Source: Clostridium sp. SM-530-WT-3G (GTDB taxonomy: Bacteria > Bacillota > Clostridia > Clostridiales > Clostridiaceae). Taken from it: 45,452 nucleotides of DNA. The stretch is from contig NZ_JABAGC010000027.1 of the NCBI RefSeq assembly GCF_012843905.1, positions 1 to 45,452 on the forward strand, given 5' to 3'. Shown piece after piece: positions 1-8,983 of the stretch; position 1 is the stretch's first letter, and every line of letters begins with the position of its first letter. The translations under genes and the position numbers were made by a program. The notes below the pieces were generated by a model that saw only the letters and a program-made list of their open reading frames with translations, searched no databases and was not told the origin of the DNA.

Positions 1-2
1 AT

Positions 3-77
3 AAAAAAATTATAATGGTAAAACATGAATTAAAAACCAATGGTAAATTTTCTCAAATTAATGCACAAGTCAAGTAA
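3..77 (+). CDS. possible 3' end of an upstream gene (partial)
   Basis: An open frame runs from the window edge to a TAA at 75-77 and would encode about 24 residues ending in QINAQVK. An inverted repeat begins three bases after the stop, where a terminator would be expected, which is the main support. Gene order in related clostridia would put a cell-wall or division gene here, but the fragment is too short to recognise. It could be a chance open frame. Confidence 0.3.
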   Translation, partial: KKIIMVKHELKTNGKFSQINAQVK

Positions 78-79
78 AT

Positions 80-114
80 AACTCATTAAATTAATGAGTT
101 ATTAATTTAATGAG
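80..114 (+). repeat. overlapping inverted repeats, possible terminator
   Basis: AACTCATTAA (80-89) pairs with TTAATGAGTT (91-100). Alternatively CTCATTAAATT (82-92) pairs over 11 bases with AATTTAATGAG (104-114). The two hairpins share the left arm and exclude each other. The run after the second arm is A-rich rather than T-rich, so termination on the plus strand is uncertain. Confidence 0.4.
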
Positions 115-252
115 AAAAATATACAATATACTGAAAAAAGATTTACAATAGGAAATTAATTAATGAAAATATCATGCTAAAGTGTTATTATTATATATGA
201 AATTATAGTGAAGGATTATGTGTAATTTAGATTATAAGAGATAGGTAAGTAA

Positions 253-1041
253 ATGGTAAAAGTAAATAAGAGTAAAAAGAGAAAGAAAAAAGTAGTAAAT
301 AATAAGTTTATATTAAAGGCGCGGCGAAAAAGGCTTATTAGAAGACTTATTATTATGGCTATAATTTTATGCATTGGGATTGGGGTTTTTATTACTAGAT
401 CTGATGTATTTACAATAAAAAAAGTATCAGTACTTGGAAATCCAATTATGAGTGGAGAAGATGTCAAAGCTAATACTGAATATCTTTTAGGACAGAATAT
501 TTTTTTAATAAATGAAGGTGACATAATAAAAGAAGCAAAGAAAAATCCATATGTAGAAAATGTAACTGTAACAAGGGTATTTCCTAAACAAATAAATATA
601 AAAATAACTGAAAAGCAAGGAATGTATGATGCTTCTTCAGAAGATGGGCAATATTATGTTTTAAGTGATGAAGGAGTTTTGCTTGAAAAAACAGATAATG
701 TTGATAATAGAAAACTTATAAATATAGTAGGGCTTGATATGAATAATGTAAGTCTTGGAAATGAAATTTCAGATAATCATAGGGTTATGAAAGTATTAAA
801 GATTTTTTCGGAAATTGCAAAAGCCAATACGAGTAGTTTTAATATTGATTCAATTGATATGACTGATTTGATGAATATAAAAGTATATATTGGAGAGATT
901 GAAGGTAAGCTAGGTAATGATGATAATATACCTGAAAAGATGAATAAACTAATTCATATTATAGAAAATCCTGAAATATCAATAAAAAAAGGATATGTAG
1001 ATGTAGGATTTGATGGCTCCCCAATTTTTTATAAGGAATAA
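253..1041 (+). CDS. ftsQ: cell division protein FtsQ/DivIB
   Basis: FtsQ/DivIB is a bitopic divisome protein that links FtsL/FtsB (DivIC) to septal wall synthesis. The 262-residue product has a very basic cytoplasmic N-terminus (many Lys/Arg in residues 3-31), one membrane segment at about 34-50, then a POTRA-type domain (VFTIKKVSVLGNPIMSG to about residue 120) with the usual FP-x-x-I-x-I-x-I-x-E end, and a beta-rich C-terminal domain. Length and order fit the family. It is followed by DUF881 and sbp genes, as divIB is in Bacillus. The ATG at 253 has only a weak ribosome site; no better start is in frame. Confidence 0.9.
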   Translation: MVKVNKSKKRKKKVVNNKFILKARRKRLIRRLIIMAIILCIGIGVFITRSDVFTIKKVSVLGNPIMSGEDVKANTEYLLGQNIFLINEGDIIKEAKKNPYVENVTVTRVFPKQINIKITEKQGMYDASSEDGQYYVLSDEGVLLEKTDNVDNRKLINIVGLDMNNVSLGNEISDNHRVMKVLKIFSEIAKANTSSFNIDSIDMTDLMNIKVYIGEIEGKLGNDDNIPEKMNKLIHIIENPEISIKKGYVDVGFDGSPIFYKE

Positions 1042-1073
1042 ACAAATAGTTAACAGGAAGGAATATAGGTAAA

Positions 1074-1799
1074 ATGAAAATATCTAAATCACAAATATTC
1101 GTTGCACTAGTTTGTGCCCTATTAGGATTTTTATTAGCATATCAGTTTAAAGTTCTGTCCAATAAAAATACAGGGAACATAAGTGGTTTTGATCAGAATA
1201 GTATAATTTCAGAAGTTGAAACGTTGCGAAAAGAAAAAGAAGAATTAAGTGCAACTAACTCAAAACTTTCAGAAGAATTAAAGAAACTTGAAGAAGTAGC
1301 TACTAAAGATGGTAATGTAAACAAAGAAATAAAAAGTCAACTTGATGATGCGAGAATGCATTTGGGTGTTGTAGATGTAAAGGGACCTGGTATAGTCATT
1401 ACAATAACTCCTAAGACATCTATTTTTAATTCTAATTCTATAGATACAAGCAGAGACTTAGGTGAAGATGAAATAATTCATTTAGTTAATCTTTTATGGT
1501 ATTCTGGTGCAGAAGCAATAAGTATTAATGATATAAGAATAACACCACAGACTGGAATAAAGACTGCGGGAAATGGGATATCAATTGGCTCTGTAGGACG
1601 TATATATCCTAAAGAAAAGATAGTAATAAAAGCTATTGGAGATAAAGGAAGACTTAATGTGGGAGTATCATTTCCAGGGTCGTTAGAATATCTAGCTCTT
1701 CCTAATTATAATATAGAAGTAAAAACAGAAGATGAAATAGCTATAGGAAAATCTACTCAATCACTTAAGAGTGAATATATAAAATCAGTTAAGGAATAG
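1074..1799 (+). CDS. DUF881 family protein (YlxW/YlxX-like), first copy
   Basis: The product has 241 residues: an N-terminal membrane anchor (about residues 8-24), a coiled coil (about 45-95, rich in Glu/Lys/Leu) and a C-terminal DUF881 domain starting near VDVKGPGIVITITP with the family motif GAEAISINDIRI. The family lies beside divIB and sbp in Firmicutes and is thought to be envelope associated; its biochemical role is unknown. It sits 32 bases after ftsQ and its stop overlaps the ribosome site of sbp, so it is probably cotranscribed. A second DUF881 gene follows sbp. Confidence 0.85.
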   Translation: MKISKSQIFVALVCALLGFLLAYQFKVLSNKNTGNISGFDQNSIISEVETLRKEKEELSATNSKLSEELKKLEEVATKDGNVNKEIKSQLDDARMHLGVVDVKGPGIVITITPKTSIFNSNSIDTSRDLGEDEIIHLVNLLWYSGAEAISINDIRITPQTGIKTAGNGISIGSVGRIYPKEKIVIKAIGDKGRLNVGVSFPGSLEYLALPNYNIEVKTEDEIAIGKSTQSLKSEYIKSVKE

Positions 1800-1811
1800 G
1801 AGCGAGATAAA

Positions 1812-2204
1812 TTGATTGCAGTTATTGGATTGTTAATAGGAATTATATTAGGCTTTGTATTAGATATAAATATATCAGATAAATTTTCTCCATATATGTC
1901 TGTTGCAATTCTTGCGTGTTTAGATTCAGTTTTTGGAGCCATAAGGGCAAATCTTTCAAAGAATTTTCATCCGGATATCTTTATTTCGGGATTCTTTGGA
2001 AATTCACTACTTGCCGCACTTCTTGCGTATTTAGGCGATAAGCTTGGGATTCCAATATATATAGCTGCTGTTATTGTATTTGGTGGTAGAATTTTTAATA
2101 ATTTTGCTATAATAAGAAGACAGCTTATAGAAATGTTTAAAAACAGAAAGAAAAGTGTGGAGAATGATGGACTTGGAGATAAAGAAAATTTAAATGATGC
2201 TTAA
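1812..2204 (+). CDS. sbp: small basic protein Sbp (DUF1290)
   Basis: The 130-residue membrane protein starts at TTG, with AGGAG at 1798-1802 overlapping the stop of the gene before. Three to four hydrophobic segments are visible: IAVIGLLIGIILGFVL, a segment around YMSVAILACLDSVFGAIRA, one at SLLAALLAYLGD and one at IYIAAVIVFG, followed by a charged tail. DSVFGAIRA is the hallmark of DUF1290 proteins. The gene lies between divIB and ftsA in Bacillus; its function is unknown. The charged tail after residue 105 is longer than the hydrophobic core needs. Confidence 0.85.
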   Translation: MIAVIGLLIGIILGFVLDINISDKFSPYMSVAILACLDSVFGAIRANLSKNFHPDIFISGFFGNSLLAALLAYLGDKLGIPIYIAAVIVFGGRIFNNFAIIRRQLIEMFKNRKKSVENDGLGDKENLNDA

Positions 2205-2217
2205 ATGAGGTGAAGTA

Positions 2218-2958
2218 ATGAAAAAAAATAAAGCAAATTTCTTTATCTTTATTGCAACATTATTATTGGGGATGTTGATTTCACTTAATTTTAATTTTAA
2301 TGCAATAACCTCTCATAATGAACTTAATACTTCTGAATATCAAAATGCAGTAGAGGAAAGAACACGGCTTTATAAAGAGATAGGTGATTTAAAGGATAAT
2401 AATATAGAAGTTACTGAAAAAATAAATCAATATAAATATGATGATGAAAAAAATAATAAAATATTGGAAGATATGAAGGAACAAATTAATGACTATAGTA
2501 TGTTTACAGGGAGTAAGGAAGTTGAAGGACCTGGTATAATTCTTACGATAGATGATGGAACGACTAATGTAACGAAAGAAGATATATCTGATGTTATGAG
2601 TAAGCTTCTTCATGATAGTGATATGGCACTTATAATAAATGAGCTGAGACAGGCAGGGGCAGAAGCTATATGTGTGAATAATCATAGAATTGTACCATGG
2701 TCTGGAGCTGTATGTGCCTGGGCTTTTATTCAGTTTGATGATGGAAATCGTGAATCAGCACCATTTAAAATATATGCGATTGGCGATCCTGAAAAACTTA
2801 AGGCAGCATTACTTGCAGAAGGAAGTCATATAAGAGAACTTATGGTAAGAAAGTTACATGTAAATATAGAAGAAAGTGAAAAAATATCCATGCCTGCATC
2901 TTCACAAAATGGAAATGTATCCTTTATGGAACGAGATGAGAAATCAAATTCAAAATAA
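2218..2958 (+). CDS. DUF881 family protein, second copy
   Basis: The 246-residue product has an N-terminal membrane segment (about 8-26), a coiled coil (about 40-90) and a DUF881 domain beginning at EVEGPGIILTIDDGT, with GAEAICVNNHRIVPWSG matching the family motif. It is diverged from the copy at 1074 but has the same architecture. The ATG at 2218 follows GAGGTGA, 13 bases after sbp, consistent with one transcript. The role is unknown; envelope location is inferred from the anchor. Confidence 0.85.
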   Translation: MKKNKANFFIFIATLLLGMLISLNFNFNAITSHNELNTSEYQNAVEERTRLYKEIGDLKDNNIEVTEKINQYKYDDEKNNKILEDMKEQINDYSMFTGSKEVEGPGIILTIDDGTTNVTKEDISDVMSKLLHDSDMALIINELRQAGAEAICVNNHRIVPWSGAVCAWAFIQFDDGNRESAPFKIYAIGDPEKLKAALLAEGSHIRELMVRKLHVNIEESEKISMPASSQNGNVSFMERDEKSNSK

Positions 2959-3044
2959 ATTAAATTTTTTAAAGGAAATTAGAGTTTTATATAGAATATA
3001 AATTAAATGAACAAAAAAGAATAGTTGAAATAAGGTGTTAAACA

Positions 3045-3725
3045 ATGGGAATAAAAGAAAATATTCAAGAACTTAAATCAACAATTCCAGATGGAGTTAA
3101 ACTTTTAGCAGTATCTAAAACAAAACCATTGGAATACTTAGAAGAAGCATATAAATGTGGAATGAGAGATTTTGGTGAGAATAAGGTGCAGGAGCTTGTA
3201 TATAAGTCTGAAAACTTTCATGATGATGTAAGATGGCATTTAATAGGTCACCTTCAAACAAATAAAGTTAAATATTTGGTTGATAAAGTGTATCTTATTC
3301 ATTCACTTGATAGTATAAGTTTACTAAATCAGGTAGAAAAGGTATTTAAGAAAGCAGGTAAAACTGCAAATACACTTATTCAGATTAATATAGGCAGAGA
3401 AGATAGTAAAAGTGGAGTGTATGAAGAAGACCTTGAAGAATTTATACAGGAAATAGAAAAATGTAACCATGTTCTTGTAAAAGGAATTATGGTAATAATA
3501 CCTCAAGGCGATGAAGAAAGTAACAGATTTTATTTTAAGAAAACAAAAGCAATATTCGATAGTCTTAAGGATAGAAAATTTAAGAATATCAGTATGGAAG
3601 TATTATCCATGGGTATGACTCATGATTATATAATAGCAATTGAAGAAGGTTCCAATCTTGTAAGAATAGGAACTGGGATTTTTGGGGAAAGAAATTATAA
3701 TACAGGAGGAAATGAAAATGAGTAA
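3045..3725 (+). CDS. yggS: YggS family pyridoxal phosphate homeostasis protein
   Basis: YggS/YlmE proteins are small single-domain PLP-binding proteins with an alanine-racemase-like barrel that buffer pyridoxal phosphate; they have no proven catalytic reaction. The 226-residue product shows LLAVSKTKP (PLP lysine at residue 25), [20 protein letters not shown] and the C-terminal SMGMTHDY and [11 protein letters not shown] motifs, all typical. It opens the classic ylm cluster (yggS-sepF-yggT-ylmH-divIVA) and overlaps sepF by 8 bases, so the two are probably translationally coupled. Confidence 0.93.
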   Translation: MGIKENIQELKSTIPDGVKLLAVSKTKPLEYLEEAYKCGMRDFGENKVQELVYKSENFHDDVRWHLIGHLQTNKVKYLVDKVYLIHSLDSISLLNQVEKVFKKAGKTANTLIQINIGREDSKSGVYEEDLEEFIQEIEKCNHVLVKGIMVIIPQGDEESNRFYFKKTKAIFDSLKDRKFKNISMEVLSMGMTHDYIIAIEEGSNLVRIGTGIFGERNYNTGGNENE

Positions 3726-4185
3726 TAATGTTATTTCAAAAGTTAAAGCTTTTTTAGGGTTTGATGAGTACGAAGATTATGAAGATTACGAAGATGAAGA
3801 ATATGAAAGTGAAACAGGTGAAGAAGAGGATTCAATAGAACCTGTTATTACAAGTAAAAAAAATATAAATAACAATAAGGTAGTTAATATTCATACATCT
3901 TCATCAATTAAGGTTACAATTACAAAGCCAGTTGATTATGAAGAAGCAACTGAAATCTGTGAAGCATTAAAAAATAGAAGAATAGTATTAGTAAATACTA
4001 CTGCATTAGAACTAAAGATTGCTCAAAGATTATTAGATTTTATTAGTGGTTCATGTTATGCATTAGGAGGGGAATTACAACAAATAGAAAAAGGTGTATA
4101 CCTTCTTTCACCTTCAAATGTTGAAGTAACTAATGAATTAAGAAATGAAATTAGTTCTAAGGCTTTATTTAACTGGTCTAAATAA
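3718..4185 (+). CDS. sepF: cell division protein SepF
   Basis: SepF is a membrane-binding FtsZ partner that forms rings and helps anchor the Z ring. The 155-residue product has an N-terminal amphipathic stretch ([15 protein letters not shown]), a strongly acidic linker with repeated Tyr-Glu-Asp units, and a C-terminal SepF core (residues about 70-150: [45 protein letters not shown]). I chose ATG 3718 because AGGAGGA (3704-3710) sits seven bases upstream; ATG 3712 is in frame but too close, and the frame open back to 3682 lies inside yggS. Confidence 0.93.
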   Translation: MSNNVISKVKAFLGFDEYEDYEDYEDEEYESETGEEEDSIEPVITSKKNINNNKVVNIHTSSSIKVTITKPVDYEEATEICEALKNRRIVLVNTTALELKIAQRLLDFISGSCYALGGELQQIEKGVYLLSPSNVEVTNELRNEISSKALFNWSK

Positions 4186-4194
4186 GGTGGTTTT

Positions 4195-4452
4195 ATGATA
4201 TTATATAACGTTGTTGATAGTGTATTTAGAATATTTGAAATAGCAATACTTATTGAATGTATAGCTTCCTGGATACCACAAATTAGATACAACAAATTTA
4301 TAGAAATTATACACATGATTACAGAACCAGTTTTAGAACCGTTTAGAAGACTTCAATACAGATTCTTATCCAATATGCCAATTGATTTCTCTCCAATTAT
4401 TGCATTATTAGCTATGGATTTTATAAGAATGATATTAGTTGCGGTATTGTAA
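4195..4452 (+). CDS. YggT family membrane protein (YlmG)
   Basis: The 85-residue integral membrane protein has two hydrophobic segments, about residues 2-22 and 60-82. The motif ECIASWIP in the first segment and the EPVLEPFRR segment between them define the YggT/YlmG family. Its role is unclear; it sits with sepF in most Firmicutes and is implicated in cell-shape or division functions. It starts nine bases after sepF with GGTGG as ribosome site, and its stop overlaps the next start (ATG at 4452). Confidence 0.9.
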   Translation: MILYNVVDSVFRIFEIAILIECIASWIPQIRYNKFIEIIHMITEPVLEPFRRLQYRFLSNMPIDFSPIIALLAMDFIRMILVAVL

Positions 4453-5222
4453 TGAGTATAAAAGAAGTAATTAGCAAAACATTTAGTGATACTGATAAAG
4501 TTGAAGCTTTGAGCCTGTATGAAAAATATGAATTGGCTAGGAATAAAGATATACCTGTATTTGGAAGTGATTTTTATCCGCCGAATATATGGAAGTGGTT
4601 TGAAATAAATACTGGAAGCAAATCATTTAAAGTTGAATGTAACGGTATTTTTGAAGAAGCAGAAAGAAGAATGATAGCTTTTAATAATATTTATGATATT
4701 CCATATCCTATGTTTCTTATAAAAATATCTCATAATTCTAAATTCTCAAATTTATCTCATAGAGATTATTTAGGTGGAATATTAGCATTAGGGATAGAGA
4801 GAAATAAAATTGGTGATTTATTAGTTGAAGGTAATAACTGTTATGTACCTGTTCATGAAGACATAAAAGATTATCTTGTATATAATATTGATAAAATAGG
4901 AAAAACATCATGTAAAGTAGAAGTATTAAATGATTTTAATGAACTTCCACAATTTAAATTTAAAGAGGAAGTTATACTAGTTTCTTCATTAAGAGCTGAT
5001 GGGCTGGTATCTAAAATATGTAATATATCGAGATCAAAAGCTCAAGAGTTCATAGATCAAGGGCAGGTACTTGTAGATTATTCAAAGATAAAAGATAAAA
5101 GTCAAGAACTTAAGGTTGGGCAGAGGATAACAATACGAGGAAGCGGTAAATTTATATTAGGCGAAGAGATTGGTAATAGTAAAAGTGGCAGGATTAAAAT
5201 TATAATAAAAAAATACACATAG
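4452..5222 (+). CDS. YlmH family S4-domain RNA-binding protein
   Basis: The 256-residue product has a YlmH N-terminal domain (about 1-170, with HRDYLGGILALGIERNKIGDLLV) and a C-terminal S4 RNA-binding domain (about 180-240, with LRADGLVSKICNISRSKAQEFIDQGQVLVDY). YlmH homologues bind stalled or split 50S particles; in Bacillus a role in ribosome rescue beside RqcH has been reported. It overlaps yggT by one base and is followed after five bases by divIVA. An rqcH gene lies about 5 kb downstream in this window. Confidence 0.9.
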   Translation: MSIKEVISKTFSDTDKVEALSLYEKYELARNKDIPVFGSDFYPPNIWKWFEINTGSKSFKVECNGIFEEAERRMIAFNNIYDIPYPMFLIKISHNSKFSNLSHRDYLGGILALGIERNKIGDLLVEGNNCYVPVHEDIKDYLVYNIDKIGKTSCKVEVLNDFNELPQFKFKEEVILVSSLRADGLVSKICNISRSKAQEFIDQGQVLVDYSKIKDKSQELKVGQRITIRGSGKFILGEEIGNSKSGRIKIIIKKYT

Positions 5223-5236
5223 TAGAGGTGAAAAAT

Positions 5237-5857
5237 ATGAAGTTAACTCCAATGGATATCAATAATAAGGAATTTAAAAAAGGACTTAGAGGATATAACC
5301 CTGAAGAAGTAGATGAATTCCTAGATGAAGTTGTTGATAATTTTGAAGAATTATTTAAGGAAAACACACACTTAAAAGAAAAAATTCAAAGCTTAAATGA
5401 AAAAGTAGAACATTATTCACAAATTGAGTCAACTATTCAAAATACTTTATTATTAGCACAAAATGCTGCTGAGCAAGCAAAAAATTCTGCAAGAAAAGAA
5501 GCTGAATTAGTAATGAAAAATGCTAATGAAAGTGCGCAGAAGATTTTAGATAAAGCCCATAACGATGTTGTTGAAATTAATGATGAGTATGAAAGAGTTA
5601 AACAAGAGTTTATAAAATTTAGAGCAAAATATAGAAATTTCATGAATACTCAATTAGAAACTTTTGATGATTTAGAAAAAGATTTTATTAAAAATTATAA
5701 TGTTTCAGAACCAGTAGATGAAGAAGATGTTCAAGAAAAGGCAGCTGATATTTCAGAAACTGTTCCAACAGTAGAAGAAATTGTTCCTCATGAGGAAGAA
5801 GTTAAAGATGAAATAAATGATTTAGAAGAAATTAAAAGCTTTTTTGTAGAGAATTAG
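5237..5857 (+). CDS. divIVA: DivIVA family cell-pole/septum protein
   Basis: DivIVA binds curved membrane at poles and septa and scaffolds division and sporulation proteins. The 206-residue product has the membrane-binding N-terminal motif (LTPMDINNKEFKKGLRGYNPEEVDEFLDEV), a long coiled coil (about 30-155) with an alanine-rich repeat zone, and an acidic tail rich in Glu and Val. GTG 5228 is also in frame, but GAGGTG at 5225-5230 is better read as the ribosome site for ATG 5237, which gives the conserved MKLTPMDI start. It is the last gene of the ylm cluster, with a terminator right after. Confidence 0.93.
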   Translation: MKLTPMDINNKEFKKGLRGYNPEEVDEFLDEVVDNFEELFKENTHLKEKIQSLNEKVEHYSQIESTIQNTLLLAQNAAEQAKNSARKEAELVMKNANESAQKILDKAHNDVVEINDEYERVKQEFIKFRAKYRNFMNTQLETFDDLEKDFIKNYNVSEPVDEEDVQEKAADISETVPTVEEIVPHEEEVKDEINDLEEIKSFFVEN

Positions 5858-5867
5858 TTTTTAAAAC

Positions 5868-5905
5868 AAAGCCCCATTTTCAAAAGAAAGTGGGGTTTTA
5901 TTATT
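5868..5905 (+). terminator. rho-independent terminator after divIVA
   Basis: A 14-pair stem (5868-5881 with 5886-5899, core GCCCC/GGGGT with two G-T pairs) and an AAAA loop are followed by a T-rich run. It closes the ylm cluster. Confidence 0.9.
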
Positions 5906-5926
5906 GAGGGAAAAAATAATTGTTAA

Positions 5927-5955
5927 TTGTCATTTAAAAAGTATTATATTATAAT
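5927..5955 (+). promoter_or_regulatory. sigma-A type promoter for the RluD-family gene
   Basis: TTGTCA (5927-5932) and TATAAT (5950-5955) are separated by exactly 17 bases. They lie 34 bases before the ATG and just after the divIVA terminator, so a new transcript should begin near 5962. Confidence 0.85.
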
Positions 5956-5988
5956 ATTTAAAGAATATAAGAAGAAAGGGTTTAACTA

Positions 5989-6903
5989 ATGGATAAAACT
6001 GTATTTATAGTTGAAGAAAAAGATAAAGGAACTAGAATAGATAAATACTTAAGTGATGCTATTGAAGGAAAATCTAGATCTTTTATTCAAGGACTAATTG
6101 AAAAGGATAGCATTAAGGTTAACGGAAAAATTCCTAAAAGCAATTATAAGTTGAAGGCCCTTGATGAAATTGAAGTTATACTTCCAGAACCAGAAGTTCT
6201 AAATGTGGAAGCAGAAAATATACCTATAGACATTATTTATGAAGATGATGATGTTGTAGTAGTAAACAAAGCGCAGGGAATGGTAGTACACCCTGCACCA
6301 GGAAATTATAATGGAACTCTTGTAAATGCATTATTATATCATTGTAAAAATTTATCTAGCATTAATGGAGTTATAAGACCAGGGATAGTACATAGAATAG
6401 ATAAGGACACTTCAGGAGTTTTAGTTATTGCTAAAAATGATGAAGCTCATACTTTTTTATCAGAACAACTTAAAGATCACTCTATGAAAAGAGAATATTA
6501 TGCTCTTATTGAAGGAAGATTAAAGAATGATAGCGGTACTATTGATAAACCTTTAGGTAGAAATAAAAAAGATAGACTTAAAATGGGCATTGTTGAAGAT
6601 GGAAAAAGAGCTGTGACTCATTATGAAGTTATTGAAAGATTTAATGGATTTACACTTATAAAATGTGTTTTAGAAACTGGTAGAACCCATCAAATAAGAG
6701 TTCATATGGCATCAATTGGATTTCCTCTTGTAGGTGATCCCCTTTATGGATTTAAAAGACAAAAAATTAAAGTAGAAGGTCAGGTACTTCATGCAAAGAC
6801 TTTAGGATTTATTCATCCAAGAACTAAAGAATATATGGAGTTTACTACAGATTTACCAGAGTACTTTACAAAAATATTGGATAAATTAAGAAATGAAATG
6901 TAA
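5989..6903 (+). CDS. RluD/RluA family 23S rRNA pseudouridine synthase
   Basis: Enzymes of this family convert uridine to pseudouridine in large-subunit rRNA. The 304-residue product has an N-terminal S4 domain (residues about 12-75: TRIDKYLSDAIEGKSRSFIQ, IKVNGK) and the catalytic domain, with IVHRIDKDTSGVLVIAK containing the catalytic Asp in the R-x-D motif, and GRTHQIRVHMASIGFPLVGDPLYG. It corresponds in position and size to Bacillus YlyB. The target uridines cannot be read from sequence. It has its own promoter and is followed by pyrR after 86 bases. Confidence 0.92.
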   Translation: MDKTVFIVEEKDKGTRIDKYLSDAIEGKSRSFIQGLIEKDSIKVNGKIPKSNYKLKALDEIEVILPEPEVLNVEAENIPIDIIYEDDDVVVVNKAQGMVVHPAPGNYNGTLVNALLYHCKNLSSINGVIRPGIVHRIDKDTSGVLVIAKNDEAHTFLSEQLKDHSMKREYYALIEGRLKNDSGTIDKPLGRNKKDRLKMGIVEDGKRAVTHYEVIERFNGFTLIKCVLETGRTHQIRVHMASIGFPLVGDPLYGFKRQKIKVEGQVLHAKTLGFIHPRTKEYMEFTTDLPEYFTKILDKLRNEM

Positions 6904-6980
6904 TGATTAACTTATTATAAATGTACTTATGTAGTATTTTTTAAAAAATATTATAAGAATATTTTATGTGGAAAGTTTAG

Positions 6981-7535
<555 letters not shown>

Positions 7536-7553
7536 TAGAAGGAGAATAAAAAT

Positions 7554-8717
7554 ATGATGTACGACTTAATTGCTACTAGTACTTTTGGTATAGAAAGTAT
7601 AACAGCAAAGGAATTAAGAGCTTTAGGATATGAAGATTTAAAAATAGAAAATGGAAAAGTGACTTTTGAGGGTGATGAAATGGATATAGCTATTGCTAAT
7701 GTTCATTTAAGAACTGCTGATAGAGTGCTTATAAAAATGGCAGAATTTGAAGCAAGATCATTCGAAGAACTATTCCAAGGAACTAAAAATGTAGACTGGA
7801 GCAAATTGATTCCAATTGATGGAGTTATGCACGTTACTGGTAAATCTATTAAGTCAACACTTCATAGTGTTCCAGATTGTCAATCTATAGTTAAAAGAGC
7901 TATAGTAAAAAGTATGAGTGAAAGTTATGGAATAGAACAGTTTAGTGAAACAGGTCCAGTCTATAAGATTGAAGTTGCAATACTTAAAGATGTTGTTACG
8001 TTAACAGTAGATACAACAGGACCAGGGTTACATAAAAGAGGATATAGAGAACTTGCTGGTATAGCTCCATTAAAAGAAACTTTAGCTGCATCTATGTTAT
8101 TAATATCAAGATGGAGAGATGACTGCGAGCTTATTGATCCATTCTGTGGTTCAGGGACTATTTTAATAGAAGCAGCTATGATAGCGCTTAATATTGCTCC
8201 TGGAGTAAATAGAGATTTTGTCTGTGAAACATGGCCATCAATGCCTAAGCATATATTTGAAAGTGTGAGAGATGGTGCTAGAAATTCAGAAAAACATAAG
8301 GATTTAAAAATTATAGGATATGATATTGACTATAAAACTCTTAAGGTAGCTATGGAAAATGCAAAAAAAGCTGGAGTAGATAGATATATTCAATTCCAAA
8401 AGAGAGATTTTATGGAGTTTTCAACATCTAGAAAACATGGATTTATTGTATCAAATCCACCATACGGTGAAAGAATAGGTGAAGGAAAGAAGCTTATAGA
8501 GTTATATAAGCACATGGGAAGAGTTAAAAAGAAATTAGACACTTGGGATTTCAATATTTTAACTTCATTTGAACCATTTGAAAAAACATTTGGTATGAAG
8601 TCAACAAAAAATAGAAAATTATATAATGGTAAGATTAAGTGTTATTACTATCAATATTTCCATAATGACATAATTAAAAATGATGGGGATACACTACTTC
8701 ATGAAATGATGAGATAA
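7554..8717 (+). CDS. THUMP-domain class I SAM-dependent rRNA methyltransferase (RlmL/YpsC-like)
   Basis: The 387-residue product has an N-terminal THUMP RNA-binding region (about 1-160), then a Rossmann methyltransferase with motif I LIDPFCGSGTILIEAA (about 193-208) and the N6/N2-type catalytic motif SNPPYGERIG (about residue 303). The family makes m2G in 23S rRNA (RlmL/RlmK type) and includes Bacillus YpsC. It follows pyrR after 18 bases with GAAGGAG, so probable cotranscription. The exact target base is not determined by sequence. Two ATGs are adjacent; 7554 is given. Confidence 0.9.
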   Translation: MMYDLIATSTFGIESITAKELRALGYEDLKIENGKVTFEGDEMDIAIANVHLRTADRVLIKMAEFEARSFEELFQGTKNVDWSKLIPIDGVMHVTGKSIKSTLHSVPDCQSIVKRAIVKSMSESYGIEQFSETGPVYKIEVAILKDVVTLTVDTTGPGLHKRGYRELAGIAPLKETLAASMLLISRWRDDCELIDPFCGSGTILIEAAMIALNIAPGVNRDFVCETWPSMPKHIFESVRDGARNSEKHKDLKIIGYDIDYKTLKVAMENAKKAGVDRYIQFQKRDFMEFSTSRKHGFIVSNPPYGERIGEGKKLIELYKHMGRVKKKLDTWDFNILTSFEPFEKTFGMKSTKNRKLYNGKIKCYYYQYFHNDIIKNDGDTLLHEMMR

Positions 8718-8756
8718 TATCTCAGTAAAATATATTAAGTTTATATATATAAAAAC

Positions 8757-8782
8757 ATTCTTAAATAAAAAAATTTAAGAAT
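8757..8782 (+). repeat. AT-only-type hairpin in the intergenic region
   Basis: ATTCTTAAAT (8757-8766) pairs perfectly with ATTTAAGAAT (8773-8782) around a six-A loop, 40 bases after the methyltransferase gene. There is no T run after it, so it is at best a weak terminator or mRNA end stabiliser. Confidence 0.45.
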
Positions 8783-8877
8783 AAGAGTTTACAAAATAAG
8801 AAAAAGTGAAAAGCTATGAAAATACATTTACAATAAAGTTTTTTAATGGTAAAGTATTTATAAAGATATTTAGCGAC

Positions 8878-8916
8878 AAAGGTGTCAAAAACGTTAGTTT
8901 TTGATACCTTTTTATT
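8878..8916 (+). terminator. rho-independent terminator
   Basis: AAAGGTGTCAAAAAC (8878-8892) pairs with GTTTTTGATACCTTT (8897-8911), with one G-T pair and a GTTA loop, followed by TTTATTTTT. It lies between the methyltransferase and the RpiR-type regulator and should end the pyrR-side transcript. Confidence 0.88.
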
Positions 8917-8983
8917 TTTAGCCTATATAAAATAATTAATAAAATTTTAATGGTAATTAAATTGGAAAAGGGGGAATATAGTT

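Noticed and set aside
5437-5643. Minus-strand open frame inside divIVA
   Set aside because: It lies completely within the alanine-rich coiled coil of divIVA and has no ribosome site; the same holds for the other long antisense frames within spoIIIAE, xseA-dxs, recN and the platform gene.
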